Positions 1 through 9,011 of a stretch of 64,000 nucleotides of DNA are shown here, piece after piece. The DNA is from Bradyrhizobium monzae (GTDB lineage Bacteria; Pseudomonadota; Alphaproteobacteria; Rhizobiales; Xanthobacteraceae): positions 186,001 through 250,000 of the forward strand of contig NZ_JAIRDQ010000009.1 of the NCBI RefSeq assembly GCF_021458635.1, written 5' to 3'. The notes under the pieces are model-generated. The model worked only from the letters and a program-made list of their open reading frames with translations. It had not been told where the DNA came from and did not search any database. The position numbers were made by a program, and so were the translations under genes. Each line of letters opens with the position of its first letter. The stretch's first letter is position 1.

Positions 1-20
1 TTCGCCCGCAGCGCGGGTTA

Positions 21-35
21 GGGTAAATTTTACCC
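21..35. repeat. 15-nt hyphenated palindrome at left edge
   Basis: Seven-base arms GGGTAAA (21-27) and TTTACCC (29-35) around one base, in the 98 bases downstream of sdhB. A second, GC-rich hairpin with 8-bp arms (59-66 and 72-79) lies between it and the sdhB stop. That hairpin is not followed by a T-run in the sdhB direction, so it is not a clear terminator. The palindrome could be an operator of a gene beyond the left edge. Confidence 0.3.
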
Positions 36-98
36 AAAATAGCCCCGATCGTAGAATGCCCCGGCCGTCTTGGCCGGGGGCGACAGCGCGAGCAGCAC

Positions 99-881
99 CT
101 AGATCTGGCGCTCGACCATCTTGAGCTTGAGCTCGGCGATGGCCTCGGCCGGGTTCAGGCCCTTCGGGCAGGCCTTGGCGCAGTTCATGATGGTGTGGCA
201 GCGATAGAGCCGGAACGGATCCTCGAGATTGTCGAGCCGCTCGCCGGTGGCCTCGTCGCGCGAATCGGACACCCAGCGGTTGGCCTGGAGCAGGGCGGCG
301 GGGCCGAGATAGCGGTCGCTGTTCCACCAATAGCTCGGGCACGAGGTCGAGCAGCAGGCGCACAGGATGCACTCGTAGAGGCCGTCGAGCTTCTCGCGGT
401 CCTCGTGGCTCTGGCGCCATTCCTTCTGCGGCGTCGGCGAGGTCGTCTTCAGCCACGGCTCGACCGAGGCGTACTGGGCGTAGAAATTGGTGAGGTCGGG
501 AACGAGATCCTTCACCACCGGCTGATGCGGCAGCGGGTTGATCTTCACCGCGCCGTCCTTCACGTCGTGCATCGAGCGGGTGCAGGCCAGCGTGTTCTGG
601 CCGTCGATGTTCATGGCGCAGGAACCGCAGACGCCTTCGCGGCAGGAGCGGCGGAAGGTCAGCGACGGATCGATGTGGTTCTTGATCCAGATCAGGCCGT
701 CCAGCACCATCGGCCCGCAATCATTGGTGTCGACGTAATAGGTGTCGACGCTCGGATTCTTGCCGTCGTCCGGATTCCAGCGATAGACGCGGAATTCGCG
801 AAATTCGGTCGCGCCCGCGGGCTTCGGCCAGGTCTTGCCGCCGGTGATCTTGGAGTTCTTCGGAAGTGCGAATTCAACCAT
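99..881 (-). CDS. sdhB: Succinate dehydrogenase iron-sulfur subunit
   Basis: SdhB carries electrons from the flavoprotein SdhA to ubiquinone in complex II at the inner membrane. The 260-residue length is normal. Visible cluster ligands are C80, C85, C88 and C100 for the N-terminal [2Fe-2S] ferredoxin-like domain. The C-terminal half has the CILCACC block (C171, C174, C177), C181, and the C228/C234/C238 block ending in ACPKGLNP, for the [4Fe-4S] and [3Fe-4S] clusters. It is the last gene of sdhCDAB on the minus strand, 24 bases after sdhA. Confidence 0.97.
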   Translation of the reverse strand: MVEFALPKNSKITGGKTWPKPAGATEFREFRVYRWNPDDGKNPSVDTYYVDTNDCGPMVLDGLIWIKNHIDPSLTFRRSCREGVCGSCAMNIDGQNTLACTRSMHDVKDGAVKINPLPHQPVVKDLVPDLTNFYAQYASVEPWLKTTSPTPQKEWRQSHEDREKLDGLYECILCACCSTSCPSYWWNSDRYLGPAALLQANRWVSDSRDEATGERLDNLEDPFRLYRCHTIMNCAKACPKGLNPAEAIAELKLKMVERQI

Positions 882-905
882 TTCGATAAGGCTTTCGCTG
901 TTCGA

Positions 906-2741
906 TCAGTACACGCGCGCTTTGGGCGGGATGTACTGCACGTCGTTGGTCATGGTGTAGTCGTGAACCGGACGGTACTCGATCTTGACCTTGCCCTTGT
1001 CGTCGAGCCAGGCCAGCGTGTGCTTCATCCAGTTCTTGTCGTCGCGCGCGGAGAAGTCCTCGCGCGCATGCGCGCCGCGGCTCTCGGTGCGGTTGGCAGC
1101 CGAGTCCATCGTCACCACCGCCTGCGAGATCAGATTGTCGAACTCGAGCGTCTCGACCAGGTCCGAATTCCACACCAGCGAGCGGTCGGACACGGCAATG
1201 TCGGTGATGCCGCTGTGGACCTTCTCGATCAGGTTCTGGCCTTCGCTCAGGATGTCGCCGGTACGGAACACGGCACAGTTGTTCTGCATCACGTGCTGCA
1301 TGCCTTCGCGCAGCTTGGCGGTGGGCGTGCCGCCGGAAGCGTAGCGATAATGGTCGAGGCGGCCGAGCGCGAGATCGGACGAGTTCGCCGGCAGTTCGGG
1401 CTGCTTGGCGTTCGGCGTCAGCTTTTCGGCAAGACGCAGCGCCGCCGCGCGGCCGAACACCACGAGGTCGATCAGCGAGTTCGAGCCGAGGCGGTTGGCG
1501 CCGTGCACGGAGACGCACGCGGCTTCGCCGATCGCCATCAGGCCCGGAATGATGGCGTTGTCGTCGCCGTCCTTCTTGGTCAGCACTTCGCCATGATAGT
1601 TGGTCGGGATGCCGCCCATATTGTAGTGCACGGTCGGCACGATCGGGATCGGCTCGCGCGTCACGTCGACATTGGCGAAGATCTTGGCGGATTCGGAGAT
1701 GCCCGGCAGGCGCTCGGCGAGCACCGCGGGATCGAGATGGTCGAGATGAAGGAAGATGTGGTCCTTCTTCTTGCCGACGCCGCGGCCTTCGCGGATCTCG
1801 ATGGTCATCGCGCGCGAGACGACGTCGCGTGACGCCAGGTCCTTCGCCGACGGCGCGTAGCGCTCCATGAAGCGCTCGCCCTCGGAGTTGACGAGATAGC
1901 CGCCTTCGCCGCGCGCGCCTTCGGTGACGAGGCAGCCCGAACCGTAGATGCCGGTCGGGTGGAACTGCACGAACTCCATATCCTGCATCGGCAGGCCGGC
2001 GCGCAGCACCATGCCGCCGCCGTCGCCGGTGCAGGTGTGCGCCGAGGTGCAGGAGGCGTAGGCGCGGCCGTAGCCGCCGGTCGCGAGAATCACGGTCTGG
2101 GCACGGAAGCGATGCAGCGTGCCGTCGTCGAGCTTGAGCGCGATGACGCCGCGGCAGGTGCCCTGGTCGTCCATGATCAGGTCGATGGCGAAGAACTCGA
2201 TGAAGAACTCGGCCGCGTGGCGCAGCGACTGGCCGTACATCGTGTGCAGCATGGCGTGGCCGGTGCGGTCGGCGGCGGCGCAGGTGCGCTGTGCCTGGCC
2301 CTTGCCGTAGTCCATGGTCATGCCGCCGAACGGGCGCTGGTAGATCTTGCCGTCTTCGGTGCGCGAGAACGGCACGCCCCAATGCTCGAGCTCGTAGACC
2401 GCGTCGGGCGCGTTGCGCACCATGTATTCGATCGCGTCCTGGTCGCCGAGCCAGTCCGACCCCTTCACGGTGTCGTACATGTGCCAGCGCCAGTCGTCCT
2501 TGTGCATGTTGCCGAGCGAGGCCGAGATGCCGCCCTGTGCCGCAACCGTATGCGAGCGGGTCGGAAACACCTTGGTGATGCAGGCCGTCTTCAGGCCGGC
2601 CTCGCTGCAGCCGACCACGGCGCGCAGGCCTGCGCCGCCGGCGCCGACCACGACGACGTCATAGGTGTGGTCCTCGATCGGATAGGCTTTGCCGTTGGTC
2701 GCGGGAGCGCCGTCGCCCTTGCCATTCGTCGCATTGGCCAT
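906..2741 (-). CDS. sdhA: Succinate dehydrogenase flavoprotein subunit
   Basis: SdhA oxidises succinate to fumarate with covalently bound FAD. The 611-residue protein has the dinucleotide-binding motif GAGGAGLRA at 33-41 and the [10 protein letters not shown] segment, whose H64 is the expected covalent FAD attachment site. The catalytic-region motif GARGEGGY is also present. The first 20 residues ([13 protein letters not shown]...) are a low-complexity extension before the Rossmann fold. The start lies only 3 bases after the sdhD stop, which fits translation from one operon mRNA. Confidence 0.97.
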   Translation of the reverse strand: MANATNGKGDGAPATNGKAYPIEDHTYDVVVVGAGGAGLRAVVGCSEAGLKTACITKVFPTRSHTVAAQGGISASLGNMHKDDWRWHMYDTVKGSDWLGDQDAIEYMVRNAPDAVYELEHWGVPFSRTEDGKIYQRPFGGMTMDYGKGQAQRTCAAADRTGHAMLHTMYGQSLRHAAEFFIEFFAIDLIMDDQGTCRGVIALKLDDGTLHRFRAQTVILATGGYGRAYASCTSAHTCTGDGGGMVLRAGLPMQDMEFVQFHPTGIYGSGCLVTEGARGEGGYLVNSEGERFMERYAPSAKDLASRDVVSRAMTIEIREGRGVGKKKDHIFLHLDHLDPAVLAERLPGISESAKIFANVDVTREPIPIVPTVHYNMGGIPTNYHGEVLTKKDGDDNAIIPGLMAIGEAACVSVHGANRLGSNSLIDLVVFGRAAALRLAEKLTPNAKQPELPANSSDLALGRLDHYRYASGGTPTAKLREGMQHVMQNNCAVFRTGDILSEGQNLIEKVHSGITDIAVSDRSLVWNSDLVETLEFDNLISQAVVTMDSAANRTESRGAHAREDFSARDDKNWMKHTLAWLDDKGKVKIEYRPVHDYTMTNDVQYIPPKARVY

Positions 2742-2744
2742 GGG

Positions 2745-3149
2745 TTACACTCCGGATGACAGTTGGAGAATCGCGTAGATCGAGGCGAGCGCGACCGCGA
2801 TCGAGAAGAAATTGTTGAACATGATCGTTGCGAGCTTCAGCTTCTCGTTGTGGACATAGTCCTCGATCACGACCTGCATGCCGATCTTCATGTGCCAGGC
2901 GCTGGCGACGATGAAGAGCATCATGATGATGGCTATCGGCAGCGAGCCGAGGATCTGCTTGGCATAGGCCTGGTTGCGGCCGAGCAGCATCATGATGACG
3001 ACGATCACGGGGATCATCAGCAGCACCATCGCCACGGCAGTCAGGCGCTGGCGCCAGAAATCGGACGTGCCGGAATGCGCCGCGCCGAGGTTGCGGACGC
3101 GGCCGAGCGGGGTGCGCATGCTGCGCTTCGGCGTATCGGCCGTGCTCAT
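2745..3149 (-). CDS. sdhD: Succinate dehydrogenase membrane anchor subunit SdhD
   Basis: A 134-residue membrane protein with three predicted helices (about 37-57, 68-88 and 110-130). With SdhC it anchors complex II and forms the heme b and quinone sites. H86 in the SAWHMKIG segment is the likely heme ligand by comparison with the family. The start codon overlaps the sdhC stop in a 4-base ATGA (3146-3149), indicating translational coupling. The gene is small and divergent, so the call rests on topology and its place between sdhC and sdhA. Confidence 0.93.
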   Translation of the reverse strand: MSTADTPKRSMRTPLGRVRNLGAAHSGTSDFWRQRLTAVAMVLLMIPVIVVIMMLLGRNQAYAKQILGSLPIAIIMMLFIVASAWHMKIGMQVVIEDYVHNEKLKLATIMFNNFFSIAVALASIYAILQLSSGV

Positions 3150-3544
3150 CGTCCACCTCCGGTCGCGTAGGCAATGATCCAGATCAGCACCGTCAGCGCG
3201 ATGCCGCCGATCAGTGCGCCCCAGGTCAGCGCTTCGCGCTCATTGGCCTTGAAGCCATAGCCGAGGTCCCACACGAAGTGCCGGATGCCGCTCAGCATGT
3301 GGTGCATCAGCGCCCAGGTGTAGCCGAACATGATCAGCCGGCCGATGATGCTGCCGGTGAAGGCCTGAACGTGGGCATAGGCGGCCGGGCCGGAGGCCGC
3401 AGCGATCAGCCACCAGGCCAGCAGCAGGGTTCCGACGTAAAGGGCGATACCGGTGGCGCGATGGACGATGGACAGCGCCATCGTCAGCGTCCAGCGGTAG
3501 ATTTGCATGTGTGGGGAAAGCGGTCGTTCGATCCGTGCGGTCAT
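3146..3544 (-). CDS. sdhC: Succinate dehydrogenase cytochrome b556 subunit SdhC
   Basis: A 132-residue protein starting MTARIERPLSPHMQIYRW, the usual start of alphaproteobacterial SdhC. The reading frame stays open upstream to 3736, but that stretch looks non-coding and I place the start at the ATG at 3544. Three membrane helices, the SIVHRATG motif (25-32) and the HHMLSGIRHFVWD segment with heme-ligand histidine candidates are visible. It is the first gene of the operon and has a long 5' leader containing a strong inverted repeat. Confidence 0.94.
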   Translation of the reverse strand: MTARIERPLSPHMQIYRWTLTMALSIVHRATGIALYVGTLLLAWWLIAAASGPAAYAHVQAFTGSIIGRLIMFGYTWALMHHMLSGIRHFVWDLGYGFKANEREALTWGALIGGIALTVLIWIIAYATGGGR

Positions 3545-3616
3545 GGGCTTTTGATGTTTATGGCGGCCCAGCAGGGGGGCGCGCGGGGATCGCGAAAGGT
3601 CGGCTCTATTTACGGA

Positions 3617-3648
3617 GTCGATTTGGCCTGCGCAATCACCAAATCGAC
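3617..3648. promoter_or_regulatory. Perfect 10-bp inverted repeat in the sdhC leader
   Basis: Arms GTCGATTTGG (3617-3626) and CCAAATCGAC (3639-3648) are perfect reverse complements separated by 12 bases. The element ends 73 bases upstream of the sdhC start, on the operon's leader side. It could be an operator or form an RNA hairpin. No regulator can be assigned from sequence alone. Confidence 0.5.
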
Positions 3649-3706
3649 ATAAATCGAACCGCGGTTCAGCTCTACGGCGTTGATGCAACAAGCCAATCAG
3701 GGGCTT

Positions 3707-3736
3707 GGTATACCAGAGCGATGGCGCGCCGACCAA
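3707..3736 (-). promoter_or_regulatory. Candidate promoter of sdhCDAB
   Basis: Reading the minus strand, TTGGTC (3736-3731) and TATACC (3712-3707) are separated by 18 bases and resemble sigma-70-type -35/-10 boxes. A start near 3700 would give a leader of about 155 bases that includes the inverted repeat at 3617-3648. This is a pattern match only. The remainder of 3545-4064 holds no convincing gene. Confidence 0.35.
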
Positions 3737-4064
3737 GGAAAGAGTCTTAATTCATCTTTTGCGGCGACGGGCGAGGCGCATTGAAATTACTATTGGAACG
3801 GCTCCAGGCCACCGATCGGCCGCCACGGTTCGAACCAGTCAGTTCATGACGTTCCAGGCAGCGCCACTGGGCGACACGCCCTTTCCAATTTCCGCATTGC
3901 GCATCGATTTTCCGTCAGGCGGCGGATATGCGCACCTTGCATTCCACCCCAGCCGGGAGGCGCGTCGTGTCGACCACGCAAATCGGATCGCCTACAGCTT
4001 GCTGCGCAGCTCATTCCGAACGGACGAATCGGAAACGTTGTGACCAGTTGTCGGGGCAGGTCGG

Positions 4065-4925
4065 GTGATCGCAGGTCTAGATGTTCGTGAACTCGTCGAG
4101 CTCGCGCTGCTGCTGATCGCAGTCGGTGCGCTCTCGGGGTTTTTGGCCGGCGTGTTCGGCATCGGCGGCGGCGCGATTCTCGTGCCGGTGTTTTACGAAT
4201 GCTTCCGCATCGCCGGCGTGCCGCTCGAAGTGCGCATGCCGCTCTGCGTCGGCACATCGCTCGCGGTGATCATCCCGACATCGATCCGTTCGTTCCAGGC
4301 GCATTACAAGCGCGGCGCCGTCGACCTGACGATCCTGCGCGTGTGGTGGCTGCCAATTCTGATCGGCGTCGTCCTCGGTAGCGTCGTCGCGCGCTATGCG
4401 CCGGAGCGGCTGTTCAAGATCGTGTTCGTCTGCGTCGCCTATTCGGCCGCCGTGCGCCTGATCTTCGCGCGCGAGACCTGGAAGCTCGGCGACGATCTGC
4501 CGAAGGGGCCATTGATGCGCGTCTACGGCTTCTGCGTCGGTATTCTCTCGACGCTGATGGGCATTGGCGGCGGATTGTTCTCGAACCTGCTGATGACGTT
4601 CTACGGCCGGCCGATCCATCAGGCCGTCGCAACCTCCTCGGCGCTCGCGGTGCTGATCTCGATCCCCGGCGCGCTCGGCTACATCTATGCCGGCTGGCCG
4701 GCGGCGGCGACCTACCCGAGCGTCTCTGCGCTGCAGATACCGTTCGCGCTCGGTTACGTCTCGCTGATCGGCGCCGTGCTGGTGATGCCGATGAGTCTCG
4801 TGACCGCGCCGCTGGGCGTGAGGGCTGCGCACGCGATGTCGAAGCGGACGCTGGAGGTCGCGTTCGGGTGCTATCTGTTTATCGTCGGCAGCCGGTTTGT
4901 GATGAGCCTGGTGGGCGGGCAGTAA
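4065..4925 (+). CDS. TauE/SafE family sulfite exporter-like permease
   Basis: A 286-residue integral membrane protein of the TauE/SafE (formerly DUF81) family. These proteins export or import small organic sulfur compounds or anions; the substrate here is unknown. Two homologous halves each carry the family signature: GVFGIGGGAILVP near residue 28 and GILSTLMGIGGGLFSNLL in the second half. Seven to eight helices are expected. The start is a GTG at 4065, chosen because no in-frame ATG precedes the first helix. The gene is a single unit, divergent from sdhC and followed by a palindromic repeat. Confidence 0.85.
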   Translation: MIAGLDVRELVELALLLIAVGALSGFLAGVFGIGGGAILVPVFYECFRIAGVPLEVRMPLCVGTSLAVIIPTSIRSFQAHYKRGAVDLTILRVWWLPILIGVVLGSVVARYAPERLFKIVFVCVAYSAAVRLIFARETWKLGDDLPKGPLMRVYGFCVGILSTLMGIGGGLFSNLLMTFYGRPIHQAVATSSALAVLISIPGALGYIYAGWPAAATYPSVSALQIPFALGYVSLIGAVLVMPMSLVTAPLGVRAAHAMSKRTLEVAFGCYLFIVGSRFVMSLVGGQ

Positions 4926-4937
4926 GGGCGCACCCAC

Positions 4938-5025
4938 CGTCATTGCGAGCGCAGCGAAGCAATCCAGGAATCTTTCCGAGGAAACAGTCTGGATTGCTTC
5001 GTCGCAAGAGCTCCTCGCAATGACG
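4938..5025. repeat. REP-like palindromic element, family R1 (copy 1)
   Basis: An 88-base element whose ends are inverted (CGTCATTGCGAG ... CTCGCAATGACG) with an inner inverted pair, AAGCAATCCAG and CTGGATTGCTT. Near-identical copies lie at 7995-8081 and 39485-39571, with a shorter variant at 48353-48433. It sits downstream of the TauE gene and the convergent 5061-5558 gene, so it may work as a bidirectional 3' structure. Confidence 0.85.
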
Positions 5026-5060
5026 GCGGAGAGAGCGGAGCCCAGAAATCGCAAGGCGGA

Positions 5061-5558
5061 TTAGTCCTTCAGTCGCACTTCGCTGTGAAGCCACGATTGG
5101 ATATTGCCAATGCCTTCGATGCGATCGGAATCGGAAAGCACCTTCAATCGCGCGGCAATCACTTCGCCCTCGACCGCCAATCCAAGCTCCTTGCAGCGAT
5201 CCATCACGCGCGTGACGATTGCCGCGGTCTTCCGCCACGTCGGCTTCATGATCGAGAAAATGATCTCGTCGAGCCGTTGCTCGGTTACCCCTGGCGGGAG
5301 CTGCACCTCATCCCATGTGACTTCGCAGATATATGTGTATGGCTCGCGGTCGGGTTTCGGAGGCTCAAGATCCGGGTGCTGCGCGTAAATCGGCTGGAGT
5401 AACTCGTCCTCCAGTGCGCCAACGATGCCGTAGAAGCTGTCCTCCAGCTTTATCCGCTCGGCCTTGCCAAGGTCCGCGATAGCGATACGCGCGCGATCCA
5501 ACGCCGCGTAGGCTTCCTGAAGTTGATGATTGATCCAGACCGCTTGCTCGCGTTTCAT
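5061..5558 (-). CDS. Conserved hypothetical protein (165 aa)
   Basis: I do not recognise the family. The protein starts MKREQAVWINHQLQEAY and is soluble: a helical N-terminal half (about residues 1-55, rich in Ala/Leu/Glu), a central proline-rich stretch (HPDLEPPKPDREP), then a mixed alpha/beta C-terminal half. There is no signal peptide or membrane segment. The ATG at 5558 is preceded by GGGGGAAGC, a good ribosome-binding site. The frame continues open upstream into matB, but that part is antisense shadow. It lies 29 bases downstream of matB on the same strand and may be cotranscribed. Confidence 0.75.
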   Translation of the reverse strand: MKREQAVWINHQLQEAYAALDRARIAIADLGKAERIKLEDSFYGIVGALEDELLQPIYAQHPDLEPPKPDREPYTYICEVTWDEVQLPPGVTEQRLDEIIFSIMKPTWRKTAAIVTRVMDRCKELGLAVEGEVIAARLKVLSDSDRIEGIGNIQSWLHSEVRLKD

Positions 5559-5587
5559 GCTTCCCCCAGCCGCGGAGCATTCGCCCC

Positions 5588-7117
5588 TCACTTCTTCGCG
5601 TAAATATCCTTGTACGTATCCCGCAAGATATTCTTCTGCACCTTGCCCATGGTGTTGCGTGGCAATTCGTCGACGACGAAGACGCGCTTGGGCATCTTGA
5701 ATTTTGCGAGGCGTCCGTCGAGCGCCTTCAGCACGGCGGCCTCGGTGACGTCGGCGCCTTTGTTGCAGACCAGCACGGCCGTGACGCCCTCGCCGAAATC
5801 GGCATGGGGCACCCCGATCACGGCGGATTCGATCACGCCCGGCATGGTGTCGATCTCGCTCTCGATTTCCTTGGGGTAGACGTTGAAGCCGCCGGAGATC
5901 ACGAGATCCTTGCCGCGGCCGAGGATATGGACGTAGCCCTTGTCGTCGATCTTGCCGAGGTCGCCGGTGATGAAGAAGCCGTCGGGCCGGAATTCGGACC
6001 TGGTCTTCTCGGGCATGCGCCAATAGCCCTTGAAGACGTTCGGGCCCTTGACCTCGATCATGCCGATCTCGTCGCGCGGCAGCTCCTTGCCGGTTTCGGG
6101 CTCGGTCACGCGCACGGAGACGCCGGGCAGGGGGAAGCCGACCGCGCCGGGCACGCGCTCGCCGTCATAGGGATTCGACGTGTTCATGTTGGTCTCGGTC
6201 ATGCCGTAGCGTTCGAGCACGGCATGGCCGGTGCGCGCCGACCATTCGCGATGGGTCTCTGCCAGCAGCGGCGCGGAGCCCGAGATGAACAGCCGCATAT
6301 GCTTGGTCGTCTCGCGCGACAGCGCGGGATTCTGCAGCAGACGCATATAGAAGGTCGGCACGCCCATCAGCACGGTGGCGCGCGCCATCAGCTTGATGAT
6401 GAGGTCCGGATCGAGCTTCGGCAGGAAGATCATCGAGGCGCGGGCGAACAGCGTCACGTTGGTCGCCACGAACAGGCCGTGCGTGTGGTAGATCGGCAGC
6501 GCGTGGATCAGAACGTCCTTGTCGGTGAAGCGCCAGTAGTCGACGAGCGAGAGCGAGTTCGACGCGAGATTGTCGTGGCTGAGCATCGCGCCCTTGGAGC
6601 GGCCGGTCGTGCCCGACGTGTAGAGGATCGCGGCGAGATCGTCGTTTTCGCGCGGCACCGTGCTGAATTCGCTGCTGGCCTTCTCCGCGGCCTCGGTCAG
6701 CGAGCCCTTGCCGTCAGCCCCGAGCGTTTCGACCTTGGCCTTCACCTTGGCGGCGATCGGGGCGAGCCCTTCCGCCTTGGAGGGATCGCAGACCACCAGC
6801 GATGGCTCGGCATCGCCGATGAAGTAGTCGAGCTCGTTCAGCGTATAGGCGGTGTTGAGCGGCAGATAGACCGCGCCGGCCCGCACCGTGCCGAGATACA
6901 GCACGATATTGGCCACGGATTTCTCGACCTGAACCGCGACGCGGTCGCCGGGCTTGACGCCGCGCGCGACCAGCACATTCGCCATCTGCCCGGCCCGCGC
7001 GATCAGGTCCCCATAGCTGATATGGGCGCCGTCCTGCGTCTCGATTGCGAGGCGTTTGGGATCGTCGAGGCCGTCGAACAGGCGGGAAAACAGATTGGCG
7101 TTGGCTGCGTGGTTCAT
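5588..7117 (-). CDS. matB: Malonyl-CoA synthetase (MatB-type acyl-CoA ligase)
   Basis: A 509-residue member of the ANL adenylating superfamily. MatB makes malonyl-CoA from malonate, CoA and ATP, a pathway known in rhizobia. The P-loop-like A3 motif YTSGTTGRSKG is at 166-176, the A5 motif RYGMTETNMNTSNPY follows, then GRGKDLVISGGFNVYP (A8 hinge) and the C-terminal PRNTMGKVQKN with the catalytic lysine. ETNMNTSNPYDG is typical of malonate-specific enzymes. The start MNHAANANLF has GAGGAAATCTTGC upstream. No matA or matC is nearby, so malonate must come from elsewhere. Confidence 0.9.
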   Translation of the reverse strand: MNHAANANLFSRLFDGLDDPKRLAIETQDGAHISYGDLIARAGQMANVLVARGVKPGDRVAVQVEKSVANIVLYLGTVRAGAVYLPLNTAYTLNELDYFIGDAEPSLVVCDPSKAEGLAPIAAKVKAKVETLGADGKGSLTEAAEKASSEFSTVPRENDDLAAILYTSGTTGRSKGAMLSHDNLASNSLSLVDYWRFTDKDVLIHALPIYHTHGLFVATNVTLFARASMIFLPKLDPDLIIKLMARATVLMGVPTFYMRLLQNPALSRETTKHMRLFISGSAPLLAETHREWSARTGHAVLERYGMTETNMNTSNPYDGERVPGAVGFPLPGVSVRVTEPETGKELPRDEIGMIEVKGPNVFKGYWRMPEKTRSEFRPDGFFITGDLGKIDDKGYVHILGRGKDLVISGGFNVYPKEIESEIDTMPGVIESAVIGVPHADFGEGVTAVLVCNKGADVTEAAVLKALDGRLAKFKMPKRVFVVDELPRNTMGKVQKNILRDTYKDIYAKK

Positions 7118-7212
7118 GCAAGATTTCCTCGACCGCAAGACTGACAAGGCCGGTCAAAACCGAGGGCTGGATTAGCAAAAACCGCCCCAATGAAGCAACG
7201 GAGACAGTTGGC

Positions 7213-7974
7213 ATGGCAAAAAACGGGAAACGCGTGGCCTGGATCACCGGCGGTGGCAGCGGGATCGGGGAGGCCGGCGCCGAGGCGCTCGCGGCCGACG
7301 GCTGGACGGTGATCGTCTCCGGGCGCCGCAAGGACGCCCTGGAGACCGTGGTCGCGAAGATCGCCAAGGCGGGCGGGACCGCCGAGGCGCTCGCGCTGGA
7401 CGTGGCTGACGCGGCCGCGGCCCAGAGGGCGGCCGATCACATCGTCGCGAAGCACGGCCGGATCGACCTGCTCGTGAACAATGCCGGTATCAACGTCCCC
7501 AAGCGCAACTGGAAGGACATGGAGCTGGAGGGCTGGGACAGACTGGTTCAGGTCAATCTCAACGGCGTGCTCTATTGCATGTGCGCGGTGCTGCCGACGA
7601 TGCGCAAGCAGCAGGACGGCTCGATCATCAACGTCTCGTCCTGGGCCGGCCGCCACGTCTCGAAGATGCCGGGGCCGGCCTACACCACCACCAAGCATGC
7701 GGTGCTGGCACTGACCCATTCCTTCAACATGGACGAATGCGTTAACGGCCTGCGCGCCTGCTGTCTGATGCCGGGCGAGGTCGCGACGCCGATCCTGAAG
7801 CTGCGTCCGGTGGTGCCGAGCGAGGAGGAGCAGGCGAAGATGCTGCAGTCGGAAGATCTCGGCCGCACCATCGCGTTCATCGCCTCGATGCCGCCGCGTG
7901 TCTGCATCAACGAGCTCCTTATCAGCCCGACGCACAATCGCGGGTTCATTCAGACGCCGCACAACAGGGACTGA
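7213..7974 (+). CDS. Short-chain dehydrogenase/reductase (SDR)
   Basis: A 253-residue classical SDR. The NAD(P)-binding motif TGGGSGIG is at 12-19, NNAG at 89-92, and the catalytic triad is S143, Y157 and K161 (YTTTK). The substrate cannot be read from the sequence. It is transcribed divergently from matB with 95 bases between the start codons, so the two may share control. The start MAKNGKRVAW is the only one matching the fold; the open frame upstream to 7045 lies over the matB 5' end. Confidence 0.88.
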   Translation: MAKNGKRVAWITGGGSGIGEAGAEALAADGWTVIVSGRRKDALETVVAKIAKAGGTAEALALDVADAAAAQRAADHIVAKHGRIDLLVNNAGINVPKRNWKDMELEGWDRLVQVNLNGVLYCMCAVLPTMRKQQDGSIINVSSWAGRHVSKMPGPAYTTTKHAVLALTHSFNMDECVNGLRACCLMPGEVATPILKLRPVVPSEEEQAKMLQSEDLGRTIAFIASMPPRVCINELLISPTHNRGFIQTPHNRD

Positions 7975-7994
7975 GGCGGCAAGAGCCACGAACT

Positions 7995-8081
7995 CGTCAT
8001 TGCGAGCGAAGCGAAGCAATCCAGGAATGTGTCCGCGGAGGCAGTCTGGATTGCTTCGTCGCAAGTGCTCCTCGCAATGAC
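7995..8081. repeat. REP-like palindromic element, family R1 (copy 2)
   Basis: Same element as at 4938-5025, with the CGTCATTGCGAG and CTCGCAATGAC ends and the inner AAGCAATCCAG / CTGGATTGCTT pair. It lies 21 bases after the SDR stop. The remaining 196 bases before the fasciclin gene show no further gene and presumably contain its promoter. Confidence 0.85.
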
Positions 8082-8277
8082 AGCGGAACCACCACACGGC
8101 CACGCCGCCGCATAGTTTCACGCATCACGATAAATTATTGTTCGAAACCGCTTCGCAGACCGTCCCGTAGTTCGGACCAACGACGCGTGACTGCCTCACC
8201 TCAAACTGTCGCAGGCGCCGTTGTTGCCCCAACGCAAAATCCGGCAATCGCCGGTCACAATCATCGGGAGTTTCTCC

Positions 8278-8832
8278 ATGTCGAAGCGCATTGCTTATCT
8301 CACCGCCGCAGCCTTCAGCGCCCTGGCCATCACCGCGACCGTCGTCGCGCCCGCCCGCGCCGAGGAAAAGACCGTCATGGTCGGCGGTGCCGCGATGTTC
8401 CCGTCGAAGAACATCGTCCAGAACGCCGTCAATTCGAAGGACCACACCACGCTGGTGGCGGCGGTGAAGGCGGCCGGCCTGGTGCCGACGCTGGAAGGCA
8501 AGGGCCCGTTCACGGTGTTCGCGCCGACCAATGCCGCCTTCGGCAAGCTGCCGGCCGGCACCGTCGATACCCTGGTCAAGCCCGAGAACAAGGCGACCCT
8601 GACCAAGATCCTCACCTACCATGTCGTGGCCGGCAAGCTCGAGGCCTCCGACCTCACCGACGGCAAGAAGCTCAAGACCGTCGAGGGCGAGGAACTGACC
8701 GTCAAGAAGCAGGACGGCAAGGTCTGGATCGTCGATGCCAAGGGCGGCACCTCGATGGTGACGATCTCCAACGTCAACCAGTCCAACGGCGTGATCCATG
8801 TGGTCGACACCGTGCTGATGCCCGCGACCTAA
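8278..8832 (+). CDS. Secreted fasciclin-domain protein
   Basis: A 184-residue protein with a Sec signal peptide (MSKRIAYLTAAAFSA..., likely cleavage after APARA, residue 28) and one fasciclin (FAS1) domain. Family hallmarks are TLVAAVKAAGLVPTL, GPFTVFAPTNAAFGKLP and ITYHV-like/VVAGKL followed by NGVIHVVDTVLMP. FAS1 proteins are periplasmic or surface adhesion-type proteins of mostly unknown role. The ATG at 8278 has GGGAG upstream. A strong hairpin terminator follows at 8885-8915. The gene stands alone. Confidence 0.9.
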   Translation: MSKRIAYLTAAAFSALAITATVVAPARAEEKTVMVGGAAMFPSKNIVQNAVNSKDHTTLVAAVKAAGLVPTLEGKGPFTVFAPTNAAFGKLPAGTVDTLVKPENKATLTKILTYHVVAGKLEASDLTDGKKLKTVEGEELTVKKQDGKVWIVDAKGGTSMVTISNVNQSNGVIHVVDTVLMPAT

Positions 8833-8884
8833 CACCACGTGGCCCTGTTTAGTCCCCCTGAGCCGGGATGAGCGGCAAGACAAG

Positions 8885-8915
8885 GCGAGTCGGGGGTACC
8901 CCCGGCTCGCTTTAT
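8885..8915 (+). terminator. Rho-independent terminator of the fasciclin gene
   Basis: Arms GCGAGTCGGGGG (8885-8896) and CCCCCGGCTCGC (8899-8910) form a 12-bp stem with one G-U pair around a very tight loop, followed by TTTATT. It lies 52 bases downstream of the stop codon. Confidence 0.75.
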
Positions 8916-9011
8916 TGTGAGAAGCTGCACGCCAGATTCGCGCATATGCCGGCGTAACGAACGCAGGGCGACTGGCGTATCATCGTCAACGCGATCTCAC
9001 AGGACGGAACC

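Noticed and set aside
195-1832. Long plus-strand open frame opposite sdhB/sdhA
   Set aside because: It is antisense to two certain genes; its Val/His/Arg/Asp-rich composition is the usual mirror of high-GC coding DNA.
3827-3836. GGTTCGAACC, a possible tRNA T-loop
   Set aside because: The flanking bases cannot form a 5-bp T-stem and no acceptor or anticodon arm is found on either strand.
3705-4043. 112-codon plus-strand frame between sdhC and the TauE gene
   Set aside because: No family, no good ribosome-binding site, and it overlaps the likely sdh promoter. I treat the region as intergenic.
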